Shown here piece by piece: positions 45,141 through 59,357 of a stretch of DNA of 64,000 nt. The stretch is from Opisthorchis felineus (taxonomy: Eukaryota; Platyhelminthes; Trematoda; Opisthorchiida; Opisthorchiidae). Below the pieces are notes generated by a model. It made no database searches. It had not been told where the DNA came from and worked only from the letters and a program-made list of their open reading frames with translations. Both the position numbers and the translations under genes were made by a program. Position 1 is the stretch's first letter. Every line of letters starts with the position of its first letter. The DNA lies in NCBI GenBank assembly GCA_004794785.1, contig SJOL01009548.1:30320-94319 (forward strand), given 5' to 3'.

Positions 45141-47824
45141 AGAATGGTTACGATCATCAGTAAGTCAAAATCGGTTGGAAGAGAAGATTCTCATTTCGTG
45201 TTCTTGCAGAATTTCGGAATAGTTTTGTGACCTGGAATTGTAAACAAATGAAATGGTTTTCATATATGAGGATGCAACTACACACAAACCTCTAAGTCTA
45301 TTCATAACTTCCGGTGAATTTACAGGTATCAATTTGAGTAACCTGAACAACCATATCATTGGAACCAATGTTTCCACAAATAAAAAATCACTTCGGGTGA
45401 AAGGTGATGGCCCAATATTTGCATTCTATGCAACAGGTTGATTTTCTTGATATGAAAACGTGTGGATTTTACGCTTTTATTTAGAATCCAAAGCACTCTA
45501 ACCAAAGCGCATTGTAAACCGATCACACAACTGTCTGGGAAACACATGAACGCAGCCCATTCATACAATCTCAGTACTTCCGGTGAAACACCTGAGGGTG
45601 TCAAGTAAGAAATGTCGTATTCGCGGGGCTTACTCTGTAAAAATGTAAACCCAGTTTGACGCTGTAGGATCTCTATACGACGACAGGCTTCTACCAGGGA
45701 AAATGTCACATCAAGTAGGGACCTCGGATCGCTTTAAATGGTACCACGAGCCTCCAGTTTTTGAGGCGGGTATTTGATACAACGACAGACGCTAGAATGT
45801 AGCTCAGTGGCTCTCAATGAAGCTGCGAAACATATTTATCACTATAAGCAGCCACTCACCATAACCAGAGAAAGAATGATGCTGCAGAATATGAATTTGA
45901 AACGCTCCCTGTTTTAGGAATTTCTTTGCAATTGTTTTAACAACGTAGCTTATAAATAGTTATCTGCTCATAACTACACCCAGTTAATGTAGTAGGAACA
46001 CAATCAAAAATAATTATAAAATTCACAAATTATGTTGGTCACATGCCTCCTGAAACCGACTCAGTTAAGTCGTTTCCGTATGAGCACCTACACTGAACAG
46101 CACTGAAAGCATAGAATGATTTCAAAGTCATCGTAACTCTGAGCGAACTGAAACAATTTCAAAACAGGTAACATATTACGTATGTAAAACTTTGGAGACT
46201 ATTGCCATTGGCTGATCTACCTTGTCAAGGACCTGATTATGCCAAAATCGTGAGTCGAACAGTTTTATGGTACTTATCAATCAACAGTAATAAACGTTTA
46301 CACAAAAACACTTGCGTTTTTACCTGATGATTAACAGCGTAAAGCATATATACATAATCCAGCTTGCAGGCGATGGGTGAACTGTGTACCGAGCAAGAGG
46401 AACGAATGAAAATTTGTGAGCTGGTTCAGAAAGTAAAGGTCTTTGTTTCCTAAGAACACTGCACCACTTCACAATGAGTGCAATCAAATCATCCGACATT
46501 CTTTCTTTCAGTGTCCCAAAATTTTGCCCTTTTTGTTACAAACTCATTAAGGTGGTGGGACCTGGTAAAGTGATAGGTAATCAGTATATGGGTTCCAATC
46601 AGAGGTCGAAGTGATGGAATGTAGTTTGGCGATGTGTAGGATGACGCCGGAAAATGTTCAGCGGGAGCGATGGACACAGCATTTTATAAATTGACGCCTC
46701 ATGAACACACCAGTAGACAAGCGGGCTCATGTGTGATACAGGGTCGTCGATCAACTACTATTTTATCGGGCCAAAAAAACAAACCGTAACGACAAGGGAA
46801 CTGTTTCAACAGAGGATTTCACGCAGCACTGTCTGTACATCTTTCATGTCTCGCAATTTCTGAACATTTTTGCCACCGGCCTATAGAGGAGGACTGACGA
46901 TATGATTTCAAAATTTATATTCCTATCTTATCTGTTATATATGCAGTTTTTTAGTGAAGCCAAATAGTTGTTCTTATAGATGGTACTTTAAAGATGAAAC
47001 AGCGTAGCCAAATAAAATGTTTAGGTTTCTCTTGTCACTAAAACACTGAAGTCAACTGACCTATGAACTGCGTCAACCAGAACAATGCGTCCACCACTGT
47101 CCATCTGGCTCAAGCTTACTGCGGTTTTTAGAAGCTATGCATGCCGGATGCCAAACAGGAATCCCAAAACTGTCGCATTGCAGCTGATACAACAAAGATC
47201 GGAAAAATCCCAATCAATGCATGCACAGTGCTGCATACACGCACATCGAGCCAACACACTGGTTGCATGCCAACAGCAACTGCCAACTGATCTCAGGATC
47301 AGAAGGCACGATGGTGGATCCAGGTGATGCTGCAATTTGCCTGTATTCAACGGATTGCAAGGGGCTTTGGAATAGGTTTCCAGCGACACCCAAACCGCTG
47401 GGTAATGATGCACTATATCCATACACTGCGTTTTGAATTTCGTTTGTTGAAAAAGTCCGAAATAATTAAGTTCCGGACCTCCGAGTGGACCGGCTGCGCT
47501 TTCATATTCGAAAACTTGGACATACTATATGAATGTACATCGGCTTGATGCAAACGACCTTGTAGAAATTCTCAAAAATTAAGCGGCCAAACATAATCAC
47601 ATACTGATTCGTATCGTGTGAAAGCATGTCTGCAAGTGGAATATGTTAAAGGCCACCTGAAAAACAGCCAGCGAATTAACTTACTCCTATTCACCGACTT
47701 CACCCGGATTGCTAGACTTTCATCTCATGCTCCGCTGATCAGAATCTTTTAAGCTCGAAACACCCACTTCCCGACAAAATATCAAATATAAATGTTTAAA
47801 ACTGGCGAAATCTACGAAAGGGAT
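45141..47824. repeat. 2.7-kb tandem duplication, unit 2
   Basis: Directly abuts unit 1 and ends at 47824, where unit 1 and the flank diverge. There are no extra bases between units. Confidence 0.95.
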
Positions 47825-49430
47825 GTGAGAAGCCTATCCATCAGTCATTGAGAGCATGTTCGATAGAAGAGATCTGGGAACATATTTTGGTTTAAGTCGT
47901 AAGGTGTAAATGTGGTACACTTGGTTTGTTTAGGCTACACGCATCAAGTAACTTGGTTGAAAGTCAAAGTATGCTGCGCTAACAACAGACACTCAATCGC
48001 AAATCAAGGTTTTTTAACCGATAAAGTGATATGTTCCATGTTGCACAAATATATTTCTGGATGAGAAAATGTTCGTCGGATTGATGTAGGTCTAACAATT
48101 TGGAAAATCGTATGGCAAACACTACATCCAAATATTTTGAAAGGTCTTCCGATTCATGAAAGCAAATATTTAATCTCATGACGAAACTTCAAACAACCAA
48201 CGAAACTTGATGCTGTCTACATTAGTCATAAGAAAATGTTTACCTTAAACTGGCAGACATCCATGGAGATAAAAATTTACCACTACAATTGGATGGTTAC
48301 AATGTTTGCTAAGGAATACAAGTGCATACAGAGGAAACAAAACATTTCCGGTGACGAAAAACTCCAAATGGATGAATTGACCGCATTGAAATCAAATATG
48401 CTTGTCGAAAAAGTTTGGTCAACCTTATTTTAATTGTGAAACAAGCAGCCATTTTTCGAGGCAACCTTCCGTGGTTGAACAGTGCTGTATTAAGGGGAAA
48501 TGTATATTACCATCGGAAACAAAACATCCCACTTACCAATGTTGGCAGCTTTGCTCCCTACAACCGCGGATACTATGGCAACTTCAATCCCGGTTAAAGC
48601 ACGGGGATATAATGAAATGATACTTAGTGAGCGTCGGTGGACACCTGAGGGTGGTAAACTATCAATAGTCATATGCTTCTATTTCTTGGTGGGAATGACT
48701 TAAGATTTCTTCCAAGAGAGTCCAAGGACCAAAGTGGAAACACTTTAGAAACGAAGAAATCACACTGTTCGCAACACTCCATGGTCACTTAGGCTGCTTG
48801 TTGTTAGATATTTCAGATTGATTACTGGCAAGCGACTTTGAAATGCGGTGGTTGATTTCCATTTCAATTCGGAGTACACAAAGAACCGGTAGGTATGCAG
48901 TACGTCATCATGACCACATTGCTGTTTATTTAGCAACGATCATTTGGCATGTTGTCAACCAAAGATCAAATATACTGGCTTGTTCGCGGAACAACATTCG
49001 TAGAACATGAGCATTGTTCTATTATGCGCGTTATTAATAAACTGGAATTTGCATCTCCATGTAACTCATGAAGGTAACTTTGGCATTCCTGACCTCGTAA
49101 GATCACATATTTTGGGGACTCATGCAAACAGAATCAAACAGATGTTTATTTTGAGAAGACTGTGGCCCTGATTCCACAGAGAAAGTATTCACGGCGCTTC
49201 GAGATATTCACTCCTCAGGCCAAAAGTATATATATTTTTGCGGTTGATGGATATGTGAATACCGGCTGGACTTAGCACTGCTGAAGCCCAATTGTTTTGG
49301 TTCTCCTGGACTGAATTTCAGAAGTGTGGACAACGGAACACTACTGTTACAATTATTTGATAATCAGACTGTTTCCACGCAGTACGAATTCCCCAAAATC
49401 CAAAGTCACTTTGCTATATTTTGCTTGCGA
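47825..49430. other. Unassigned stretch
   Basis: No recognisable genes. Several 60-75 codon ORFs overlap on both strands and look like chance frames. Confidence 0.4.
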
Positions 49431-49433
49431 TCG

Positions 49434-49602
49434 TCCAGCTGTAACACCTTTTCCGTGCCTAACTGCCATGCCACCAGAAGGAAGCACGAGGGCTGGGATA
49501 CTGCCAGGTGGCGCAAGCGTAGACAGGGGAAGTCGATAGGTAGAGGCCGAGTTTGAACCTCGAACCTTCCGGTCAGTAGATCCGCGCTCTAACCACTTGA
49601 GC
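49434..49602 (-). mobile_element. tRNA-derived SINE, copy 4
   Basis: The body (GCCACCAGAAGGAAGCACGA and GGGCTGGGATACTGCCAGG on the + strand) and head (GCGCTCTAACCACTTGAG) match the other copies. The B box is decayed (GTTTGAACC). Target-site duplications could not be identified. Confidence 0.8.
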
Positions 49603-49609
49603 GAAGAGC

Positions 49610-52091
49610 CACTTGCCAATTTAAACCACAAAAGTTTTGGTCTGCTACCCGTCTGACGTTCCACAACTTGTGATGCTGCTGAATACAGTTCGACTTTCCA
49701 CATTTTCTCTTGTAATTCAGGATTCTTATCATCTAATCTTACTGTCCCGGTTTCTATTTTGAATGACAAGTTGCACGCAGGATGCAACCTATCCTAATTT
49801 GCAGATATAGCCACACAACTCACTTCCGGCTTGGTAGCTCTGGAATGTTCATAAGTCACTAACCAGATGAATGTTTTCCAGACACCGATGCAGATGGAAT
49901 GCAAACTGCCAAGCTTGGCAAACAGGTAAACTGTTGCCTGAACAATGGAACTTTTACAAACTAAGGGGGATAAAAAAGCGAAGTGAAACTTTAAAGTGAA
50001 GGCCTCGTCATATGAATCTGTAGAAAAATGGTGTACGAACTAGTAAAATCAAGTAAACCAGCTAAACGACGAACGCAAAATTCATTATCATGCTTGATGT
50101 ACGTTTTTGTAATGGACGAAAACACCCTGGAACGGTATATTATTGCACTAGTCCGCATAAAGGAAGAATGCATGGCAGATAGTACTGTCACGGGAAAAAA
50201 TGTGAAGCACTTTTGGAAGTAGTATTGCGAAACGTAAAATCGGTGACTATAACAAACTCTGAACAGAGTAAGTTGGGGTAAGAAATATCCCTCTCTGCAG
50301 CAGTGTTTTGCTACTAATACTAGTTTAGTAAAGAGTAAAGAATAGTAAAGAAAAGTAAGGAATAGTAAAGAACAGTAAAGAATATCTATCACAACCTGGA
50401 AGAAATATCCGCACCGAGTCGCGCAGGAATGGAGAAGATTCCAAAAACATGAACGCAGCGCTATTCACTAGTGAAGAAGTCGAAACTCTTTTGTTTCGGC
50501 AACATCATAATTTACCAGTTTTTATGTCTGCGTCAAAACTGGTACTGCGTAAAATCGACTGTTCATGTGTGTAGCGACAAAATAAATACGCGAAACGAGA
50601 ATTCCGAAGGAAATGTTTCCAAAATGTATCGAAAATTCAAGTGGAACCATCCTTTTTGTGGAAGATGGAAGTACATGACGCCTGGCGTTGGGCAAGAAGG
50701 AAATCGACAGCAGCATGGACGAAAGTTACAACCTGAGCCACCAAAATGCACTTCGGTTGCAAAGGGGTATTCCATATGGTTGATTTGGGATGAATTCTGT
50801 TAAAAAATAAAATTGTTCAATTAACTCTTAGGTCTCACATCAGACGACACACTCAGTGAGGATACGACACGTTGCCAGGTTTCATTTATGTCAACACGGC
50901 GTATTTGCGATTCAAACAGGGGGGTAATCATTTGTAAGAAATCACAATGACATCAGTGTACAATAAGAAGCTGGTAAGACGAGGAAGTTCAATGTATTGA
51001 GATGTGACGTATCCGCTAGCATTTTCGCCGTGAACCAAGTAACCCGCGCATCACACTGCACGCGAAATGGATTCGCGCAAGAAATCAACTCGGACGTTGA
51101 ACTTAGAATAACTTGTCTGTGAAGGGAACATTATAAAAGCCATTTGAACTCTTTTTTAGTGCAAGTCCTGCAAGCAGACGAATAGGAATATTACACCTCC
51201 GGGTTCGTTGCGTACAAAATGTGTCCAGTTGGCTTGACGTGGCATCATACTTTTGTGGCAAGCCGCAAAACACTTAAACGCCATCATCTGCTTGCAATAA
51301 CCATTAACGAATTCCGTTGCTAAAACGGCACCCTATACATGAACAGCCATTTTCAGAACAATGTGTCCTAATTCTAGAAATAAGGCATTGGAAACGATGA
51401 GCGATAATATGAGGTGTAGTTTGAGTGAATTGAAAAATCATTTCAAGTACTTCTGAACAACTTCTTCATTGAAAAATTAGCCGATAACCAGAGGCAAATT
51501 GAGACGCTTAGTTTTGCAAGCAGGTTTTGCTGCTTTATGTGCGCGTATTTTGGCAAACCGAACAAGTGACCTAATGAAACAATTCCAAGTTAGCTCACTT
51601 CTCAGTCGGTTCGACAATTGATCAAGCGACAACTCTAGAGCAATCCTGGTTAAGTGTTTGGCGCATTCAATGAAGAACCGGATAAGGGAGAATAATGATG
51701 GAGTATCATGTGAACATGGCTGTTTGGCAAGATCGGGGTGAAGACAGTCCCTCGAGTATATGCACATAAACGGAAAGCTCAAAGCTCACGACGCTTCTTG
51801 CAAAACACGTACAAATTGATGGTCCATTAAAATGACAAATGATCTGAAACTCAACGGACAGCGGGAAGTCAATAAGGTTTCAACTGCTACAGAACAGTGG
51901 ATCGACCTTACCTGCGGGTATAAAACCACTTGTTGAGACAGGTTGATTGCGTAAGATGAATCTGAATTGGTGGGTACCTGGTGTCCTATGAAGAAGCACA
52001 CCAAAGTTGGGGGCACTATCTGGACTTCCAGCTTAAGTGTAATTAACATTGATTATCGTGCATCCAGTGAAGTAGATCATCCCTTGTCTAT
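49610..52091. other. Unassigned stretch with a decamer repeat
   Basis: No recognisable gene. The only structure noticed is the period-10 repeat at 50327-50384. Confidence 0.4.
50327..50384. repeat. Imperfect (AATAGTAAAG)n minisatellite
   Basis: Five to six diverged 10-bp units, with AGTAAAG repeated at near-regular spacing. Confidence 0.75.
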
Positions 52092-52852
52092 TTAAACACT
52101 AAAAGCTTTGAATCAACTGATACAGAAAAACAAACTTAGGCAAACTCATATCTAGCAGAAACTCACTTGTCACCGCTTCGGCTGTATGATTGTTGTAATT
52201 GGCTGTTTGGATAAAGTTGAATAGTGGAATACTTTACAAATATTTTTATATGCCCCATGTGTGGCTGCATTTGGACAATCTCAGAGTAACGTGAGATAGG
52301 TTGGTACACAACGAGAAGCTATAAGGAACCCAAACAGGGAAGGGACCCCCGTGAGCATATATTAAATCTCCCGGAATCTGCACCCCAACTTGCTCAACCA
52401 ATTGAGGCGAGAAAATTGACTTACACTACCGTGTGTCAAGAACGTTTTTAAAATTACTGCAGGCACATTTGGATATTACAAAACCACACCATCATGTAGA
52501 ACAAAGAGTAGACATCAAATAGCACTGTTGTCAGCATAAAATATGTAGGGTAAAAGGTAGTAGTTTCGAGCACAGTTCGTGTAAGGACCTCTGCGTGGAA
52601 CGAGCTGGAGGCGGTTATCAGATCAAGCCAGCTATTCAGTTGACAGCATGCTTGATTCCAAGTGGTCTGCACACATGGCTTCGGTAAATGACTCAAAATC
52701 TCTAAGCGGTGCACTTGGTCAAGACAGTATAGCGGAGTTTGAAATCCGGCAACTGAATTCAAATAATACTGCAAGGGAAGGGCATTCTTGATCCCATTTA
52801 GGGATAACCGGTGTTAAACTTTTAACCTGGATGTCATAGTTTCGTAGCTTTT
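52092..52852. repeat. Block A, duplicated at 57822-58582
   Basis: Near-identical at an offset of 5730 bp. The first ~500 bp appear identical and about ten differences cluster in the last 250 bp before the two diverge. The second copy starts immediately after an N. Confidence 0.9.
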
Positions 52853-55800
52853 TGGAGGCGTCATAGATATATCCCATATAGAAGTAACACGCCACAATCG
52901 CCCTGGTTATTTTGTGGCGGTTTGCCTCAGTGTCAAAACGAGGTAACTATTCAAAACTGAGATTATTCTCATACACGTGCCATGCAGATTAAGCTGAGGA
53001 TCTCAAACGTTTGAAAGATTTGTATTTAAATGAGAAAGCCACCAGCAGCCGTGGAGTGACTTATCATCCTACCTTGATCCGCGGTTCAAACGCTGCGCAC
53101 ATGCCAGCCAAATGAGCTGGGAACTAGGTCAACGATCACCTGCTCATCGGTCAATGTACGTACCCGAAAAATAAATGGTTGAACATGTTCTTGTATGCAG
53201 GCGCCTGTGGAAGTGAGACTGATGTTCAGCGCAACCGATAGCGGAACAGTGTCGAACTTTTATGCGCGCGAGTTCAACCGATGTTATATTTTGCATTACC
53301 GAGCGCACAATGTTACCGCCGATTCGATCATCTATTTGGGATCTGCATTGAATGGGCGGTCGATCAGTATGAGTAGGTAGTGTCGTCACCAAAATACGAA
53401 GCCGCTACCTGATGTCGGTGGCTGCTAATTGTGGAGTTCAGTTCCCTAATTTGCAGCCAGATAAGGATATCCAAAATGAAGCAGTCGGACAAAGGTAACT
53501 AGTTCACGTAAGGTGAGAAATCGTATTATGTAACGGCTTGGAGTTGAATTCATTTGTCCTGTGCTAAAGAAACATGATGGCACCAAGCTGCTTTCTCCTA
53601 ATGACCCGCGCGTCCACATCTGTCGAAGCAACAACCTGCATTCAGACGTTTGTTTCGGTGTGTATTGCAAAACTAAAAATGAAGCCAAGGACAGCATATA
53701 CGAACACTTTTTTGTACCACTGCATTGCGCAACCTCTGAAACCTTAACTAGAACTTAGGTGTTCCGACTACCTGAAAAAGGATTGTATTGCAGCAACGTA
53801 CGAAAAATTTGAAAGTGAATGGTCCCCAAAAGAAACCACAGAATAGAAGCGAAACCATGAAATAAATTTATGATGAAACGGCTAGGCGAGGTAATCCGCC
53901 TGGAGATTTCCGGAAAGTCCAATTTAAAGAAGACATCAACCCAAAGACTATTCGGAGCACTGCACAATAAAACCCCAAGAAGGCTTTTGCGATACCTGCG
54001 GAGACACTGCGAGCATTATGGTGTGCAGGTGTAATAACTCATCACAAATAACAGCTTCCTAGTGTCAGGTGAAATTATTTACGATAAACAATACTTATGC
54101 CATCCAGAAAATGGAGTGTGGTAATTGTGGTGTATATTGCGGCAAAATCTGACGAGGAATGGGTACACGTGTCGCATGGGATGTTAAATTACAACACAGA
54201 CTGAATTTTGCCAACTGATGTTTTCCGTTGAGTTTGCTCCAGACATCTGGTTTGCAGCCAGCTCACTATGTTTTAGCTGCTTTAGCTCACTAGGCGTTTT
54301 CTGTGCAAATTGTGAATTCTATTTAGGAACTTGATTGGCCACATTTAGTTTCACCACAATTGGTTTGGCCAGAATTACTTCGACTGGACGCCGTCAATTG
54401 GTGATTAGTAGACACAAGGGAACTAAAGTCAGAAGCAGTCACAGTCAACTGCGGTTTTATAAAACAAAGTGAAAGAAATCGCCACAGAAAAGGTTGCTGC
54501 CACCCGATAAATCAACTACAAGAGCTGTGATAAACGTGACTTGATAAATCTTAGAAGAAACTGTTCACCAAGATCGATGCACGCAGATGGGTAAAAGGCA
54601 AAGTGGGTCAATCCGGTTAATCTGTATGCACTCCTGCCGACCATGAGGCAAATGAGCGAAGTAAACATGTTTGCAACATTGCCGTATAATTCTAAATCGG
54701 CGCAATTAGTGGAACGCATGCACACGCAATTTCCTCAAATAAATAAAATGTTTGCTTCCTTAGGAGAGCGCGCCGCGACCTAACAGCCAAACGCTTGTGG
54801 AAAATGCACTCTGTTAGCGTCGTGATCAAATTCTACAGCCATATGATATCCGGGGTATTTTATTTGTTGTAAACTATACTGCTATTCTCTGGTCAATGCT
54901 CCGATTCTGGGGACAAATAAGAGTCATGTAGTAATCTTCAGCGTGCATCATGCGGATTTGCATATATGACTTAATGGAAGCAACAAAAAACCTAAACCCG
55001 TCAGTAGTTAGTTTTGTTAGTTGAGTGCTCACGTTCGGGATGATGTTCAGGAATAGCCATGCATTAGCTGCACGCACGTTTGGAACTAGGTAGCCCTGCG
55101 CTGAATTCATTAGCTATGGATGAGCTTCTTTTCTATATCGGTTCTTGTCTAACAAAAAGCCAAACCGACAATTGTTACCGGAATCAATTTATGAACCATT
55201 CGAAAGATGGCTACTCTGATGATAGCGGAACATGCACCTTGATATCATTCGGTGCGTACCAATTTTGTAGTCGTATCTTGGTTTTCCTAAAACCGGGCTA
55301 CTCGATCCTGGTCAAGTGGCCAAAACCTGAGCATATTATTGCACGACTGCATCTCAAAACACGCGACGTCTTTTACAATACTTAGAAGCAAGGGCTAACA
55401 AGCTCATAAAAAAATCGAAGGTTAATTATGTTGTAAACCAGCCAAATGAGACGATGGTTCTTTAGTTCACGCCCTGCTGCTGTACGAGTCGATTGTGCTG
55501 AAGTTCGCAGCAAACAACAAAGATTTAAATTGACATGAGAAACATTGACCGTTCAGGAACGACCAGATTTTCTGGGGAAACGCTTAAGTTTTATGGGCTC
55601 CACTTGAAACATTACTCTTGAAATTCTAAGTGTTTCCGTTTACTATTTGAAAATGTAAAACACAATGTTGCCGTGGACGGTAAGTCCTGGGATGTGTGCA
55701 AAATCTGAGTACATCAAATATGATCGTGGCACACTTCTGCGCGCAGAATCCAATGCTTTCAGCGAAACATCAAATAGGACAGCGAACTGTGAGATATCAT

Positions 55801-56422
55801 GTCGCATTTGTGTTATCCTGAAGAGTGTAGAGGGAGTTGTTTGGATCTCACCACAATGCGATGAAAGGCCACGTTCACTGATAATATCAAGTAATTTCAA
55901 ACACATCCAGGATATTCAGGAAAACGTGAAAAATGCAAACGAAATCCACCAAATCAAAAGGAGCAGAAAGCAAGCGGGTCAAGTGGAGATGCCCAATATA
56001 CACAACATGCATCCGTCTGAAGATAGTTTGGCAAAAGCGGAGAAGTAGAGGAAATACTGAGGAAACTAAAACTCCCAGAAAACATGGTTGCCAAATAAAA
56101 ACAAAAGGATTCCCATTTGAGGATACATGGAGGAAACAAGGAAAGAAGCCAAAAAAATACGACAGAAGAATCTTATAAAACGATATGCGAAGTATGAAGT
56201 AAGTTTGAATCGACTCGAAAGAATACGTGCCACCTGACAAGCAATTTTCACTGCAACTTCGAAGCGAACGGAGAAACATGATCAAAAGTTTTCCACTTAC
56301 TGATGCCGGTAGCTTCGCTAACATTATTCACGCCTGTCGTGGGGACTTTAGCTGTGCATGTGAAATGAGCGGAATGATGAAACAATGTTAGATTGGGGTG
56401 GTGAGACAAACGAAATGCTCAG
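52853..56422. other. Unassigned stretch
   Basis: AT-rich with many short overlapping ORFs on both strands; the longest here, near 55665-56324, have no recognisable domain. No members of the identified repeat families were seen with confidence. Confidence 0.4.
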
Positions 56423-56729
56423 ATATTTAGGTGCTCAGTCAGCCGAATGTCTCGCAGTTAACTCGTCAATTAATCAGGCGACTACACTAATACAGTCCTG
56501 ATGAAAATTCTGACGTATGCAATGAGGAACTAGGTAAGAGCGGAGAATGATGATATTTTTTCACATTTGGATTATAACACGAGGCCGGAATGTTGCCGAC
56601 CTCGCGACGAAGAGACCCCAACTGTCACGCATGGAGCAGGCAGAGCTGTCCATACCTCTCACATGGGGCATTTAAATAGGCACCCCAGTAACCTCATATA
56701 TGGTTTGCAACTCAACACGGTTTCACAGC
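56423..56729. repeat. Block B, duplicated at 60648-60954
   Basis: 307 bp, apparently identical at an offset of 4225 bp. The second copy starts immediately after an N. Confidence 0.92.
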
Positions 56730-56929
56730 TGGAAAGGAGCAATCTTTCATATGTCATACTAAACGACGAGGCAAGTATGTGCGGGTGTGAAATGATTTGC
56801 AGACGTGTGCTGAGCCCTCACGACTTTGGCACGTCGAGCGCGATTACCTCAAACATCGCTGAGGAGTTTCTCTCTCCCAAAACCGTGGGGCGTGCGGCAG
56901 TTTTCTATTTCAGTGTCCCCACTAAACCG

Positions 56930-57180
56930 GGCCATTGTCCCGGGGACAAAGTGGTCAAAGTCAACAGATTTCGCATATCTTTTGCGCGCACAGGGTACGT
57001 CTTTGATCTGCAAAGCATATGGATTGCACCGCTGCAATGCGTCCCCCGCTATTAACGGACACACTGACTTCATGTCGGCGTCATGGGTGTCCAATGTTGG
57101 TAAAAGCTGTCCCGGTCCTCCCGATTTCAGGGGCAATCTTATCTTCAGCCAGCCCACCAGAACTTATACGATTGCCGAAT
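56930..57180 (-). mobile_element. Probable LINE C-terminal fragment, minus strand
   Basis: Minus-strand frames read GGLAEDKIAPEIGRTGTAF and RIAAVQSICFADQRRTLC. These parallel GGLAGDEVISRIGKAGAAF and YTVVVRSILLCGSETWPL of LINE copy L1c. Similarity is low but collinear over about 200 bp. Confidence 0.5.
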
Positions 57181-57820
57181 AGAAGAATTGTGTGCCCACT
57201 TCACCATCCGGTGTTCATGCGTGTGCGGTGTTGTAGTAGCAATCTACACTCTGCATATCAAATCATTTAGGTTACATGAAGTGAATTGCATCTAAGAATA
57301 ATATGAAACAAGGAGAGTAATATTGTCCACCGGACTTGGTGGTCTCAGGCGAAGGGTTGTTGTGGAACCCCGTGCACCCGAAAAGTGCGTGCATAGTGCC
57401 ATCATGAGGGATGTGAATTTGGAGGAAACAACCTTGTTACCCAGATAGTGCAAAGGATACGCATCATCAACAGGGATAAGACTACTTTCACATCAGGAAA
57501 ATTGACCACAGTGAGACTTTTGGATGAGTAACGCCGTTCAAGAAGTTAACTCAACGTGTAGGTGTGGTCGTTTAGTTCCCAATCAGGGCGAAACCCGAAT
57601 CGATTTTCACGGGTTCATCTCCCTCGGTAAGTTATCAACCCGCGCAAAATATATCTAGTGAGCATGTTCGATGTGAAAGATACCGGACCGATGTGATATT
57701 GGTCATACATACCGTTCTTGACTCTCTTCTGGAGACCGGAGTCTCTGTCGAGGCACTTTGTCCTGTCCGTTGCTGTTTCAATGCTAACTTTTCCGTAGTC
57801 GGTAGTTTCGTTGAAGGCGT
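57181..57820. other. Unassigned stretch before the first N
   Basis: Possibly decayed retroelement sequence; no domain can be named. Confidence 0.3.
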
Positions 57821-57821
57821 N
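57821..57821. other. Single N (assembly join)
   Basis: One ambiguous base is followed at once by the duplicate of block A. Confidence 0.85.
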
Positions 57822-58582
57822 TTAAACACTAAAAGCTTTGAATCAACTGATACAGAAAAACAAACTTAGGCAAACTCATATCTAGCAGAAACTCACTTGT
57901 CACCGCTTCGGCTGTATGATTGTTGTAATTGGCTGTTTGGATAAAGTTGAATAGTGGAATACTTTACAAATATTTTTATATGCCCCATGTGTGGCTGCAT
58001 TTGGACAATCTCAGAGTAACGTGAGATAGGTTGGTACACAACGAGAAGCTATAAGGAACCCAAACAGGGAAGGGACCCCCGTGAGCATATATTAAATCTC
58101 CCGGAATCTGCACCCCAACTTGCTCAACCAATTGAGGCGAGAAAATTGACTTACACTACCGTGTGTCAAGAACGTTTTTAAAATTACTGCAGGCACATTT
58201 GGATATTACAAAACCACACCATCATGTAGAACAAAGAGTAGACATCAAATAGCACTGTTGTCAGCATAAAATATGTAGGGTAAAAGGTAGTAGTTTCGAG
58301 CACAGTTCGTGTAAGGACCTCTGCGTGGAACGAGCTGGGGGCGTTTATCAGATCAAGTCAGCTATTCAGTTGACAGCATGCTTGATTCCAAGTGGTCTGC
58401 ACACATGGCTTCGGTAAATGACTCAAAATCTCTAAGCGGTGCACTTGGTCAAGACAGTATAGCAGAGTTTGAAATCCGGCAACTGAATTCAAATTATACT
58501 GCAAGGGAAGGGTATCCTTGATCCCATTTAGGGATAACCGGTGGTAAAATTTTAACCTGGATATCACAGTTTCCGTTATCCA
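57822..58582. repeat. Block A, second copy
   Basis: See 52092-52852. After 58582 the flanks differ. Confidence 0.9.
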
Positions 58583-58589
58583 GGCCAGG

Positions 58590-59355
58590 TGCTTTGTCGC
58601 ATTGCTGAAGTGGCATCTCACTATAGCATTGTGTTGTTGACAGCGACATGTTGCGGGTGATCCAATGTGGCTAGGTAGGTCTCCCTGGAAGCCAGCGTAA
58701 CTAAAATTTAGACTGCTCAGTCGATCACTCAAGGTAAGAAACATTTGCGATTGAAATTGTGTTCCAGAAAAGTTACGTGTAATCGAACGGAGTCTGATAA
58801 TTCGTAACGCATAAATTTATAAACGTACAGCCGAGCATCTCTCTGAGGGATATCAAATTCATCACACTTAATTCAGATTTTATAAAGAGAGAGCGCCTAA
58901 CCTTAGTGATAAATCTACATGTTTTTAGGCAAAAAGAAATGAGGGGAAGTATGTTTAAAAAAATCAAAATTAACTCTGGGGGGGGAAGAAAGTATTCCAA
59001 AAATACTCCAACAAACAACTTCTCACGTGTTCAACACCAAGCTTAGAATGTTCTGCACATTTACAACCATCCCACGGTGTACGTCAAAATACTACCACGG
59101 TTTTGAGAGGTCGTTTCACAACTGGCCGCCAAAGATCCCATAACAAAAGGAATTAGTAAATTGAATTCTGTGGGTAGACTCCCGGATTAACCGTTTGTAG
59201 ATATGTACAAGCTTGAAGCAAGAGATTGGTTTTTCAAATTATCTGGCAGCGTATAGTCGGTCTATAATGAGCGACGTGATAATTTACGCAGTGGGGATTA
59301 TGTTTCTGCACCATTATCCAGGCTAAATGTAATGATGTATAATACCAATCAGTTG
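58590..59355. other. Unassigned stretch
   Basis: No gene or repeat recognised; an 8-nt G run lies at 58978-58985. Confidence 0.4.
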
Positions 59356-59357
59356 TG

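Noticed and set aside
42256..47548. Pairs of identical ORFs repeated in the 2.7-kb units
   Set aside because: Identical because the DNA is duplicated; none has a recognisable domain, so duplication is not evidence of coding.
53500..53570. Possible fourth copy of the LINE 5' leader
   Set aside because: Only about 25 bp (around GTGAGAAATCGTATTA) match well; too little to claim.
55643..56324. Overlapping 127- and 145-codon ORFs on opposite strands
   Set aside because: AT-rich sequence, no motifs; one frame is hydrophobic simply by composition.
56567..57055. 162-codon ORF starting in block B
   Set aside because: Its first half is the duplicated block B, its second half overlaps a minus-strand LINE-like fragment, and no domain is visible.
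58978..58985. G8 run as a possible G-quadruplex
   Set aside because: A single isolated homopolymer tract without further G runs nearby.
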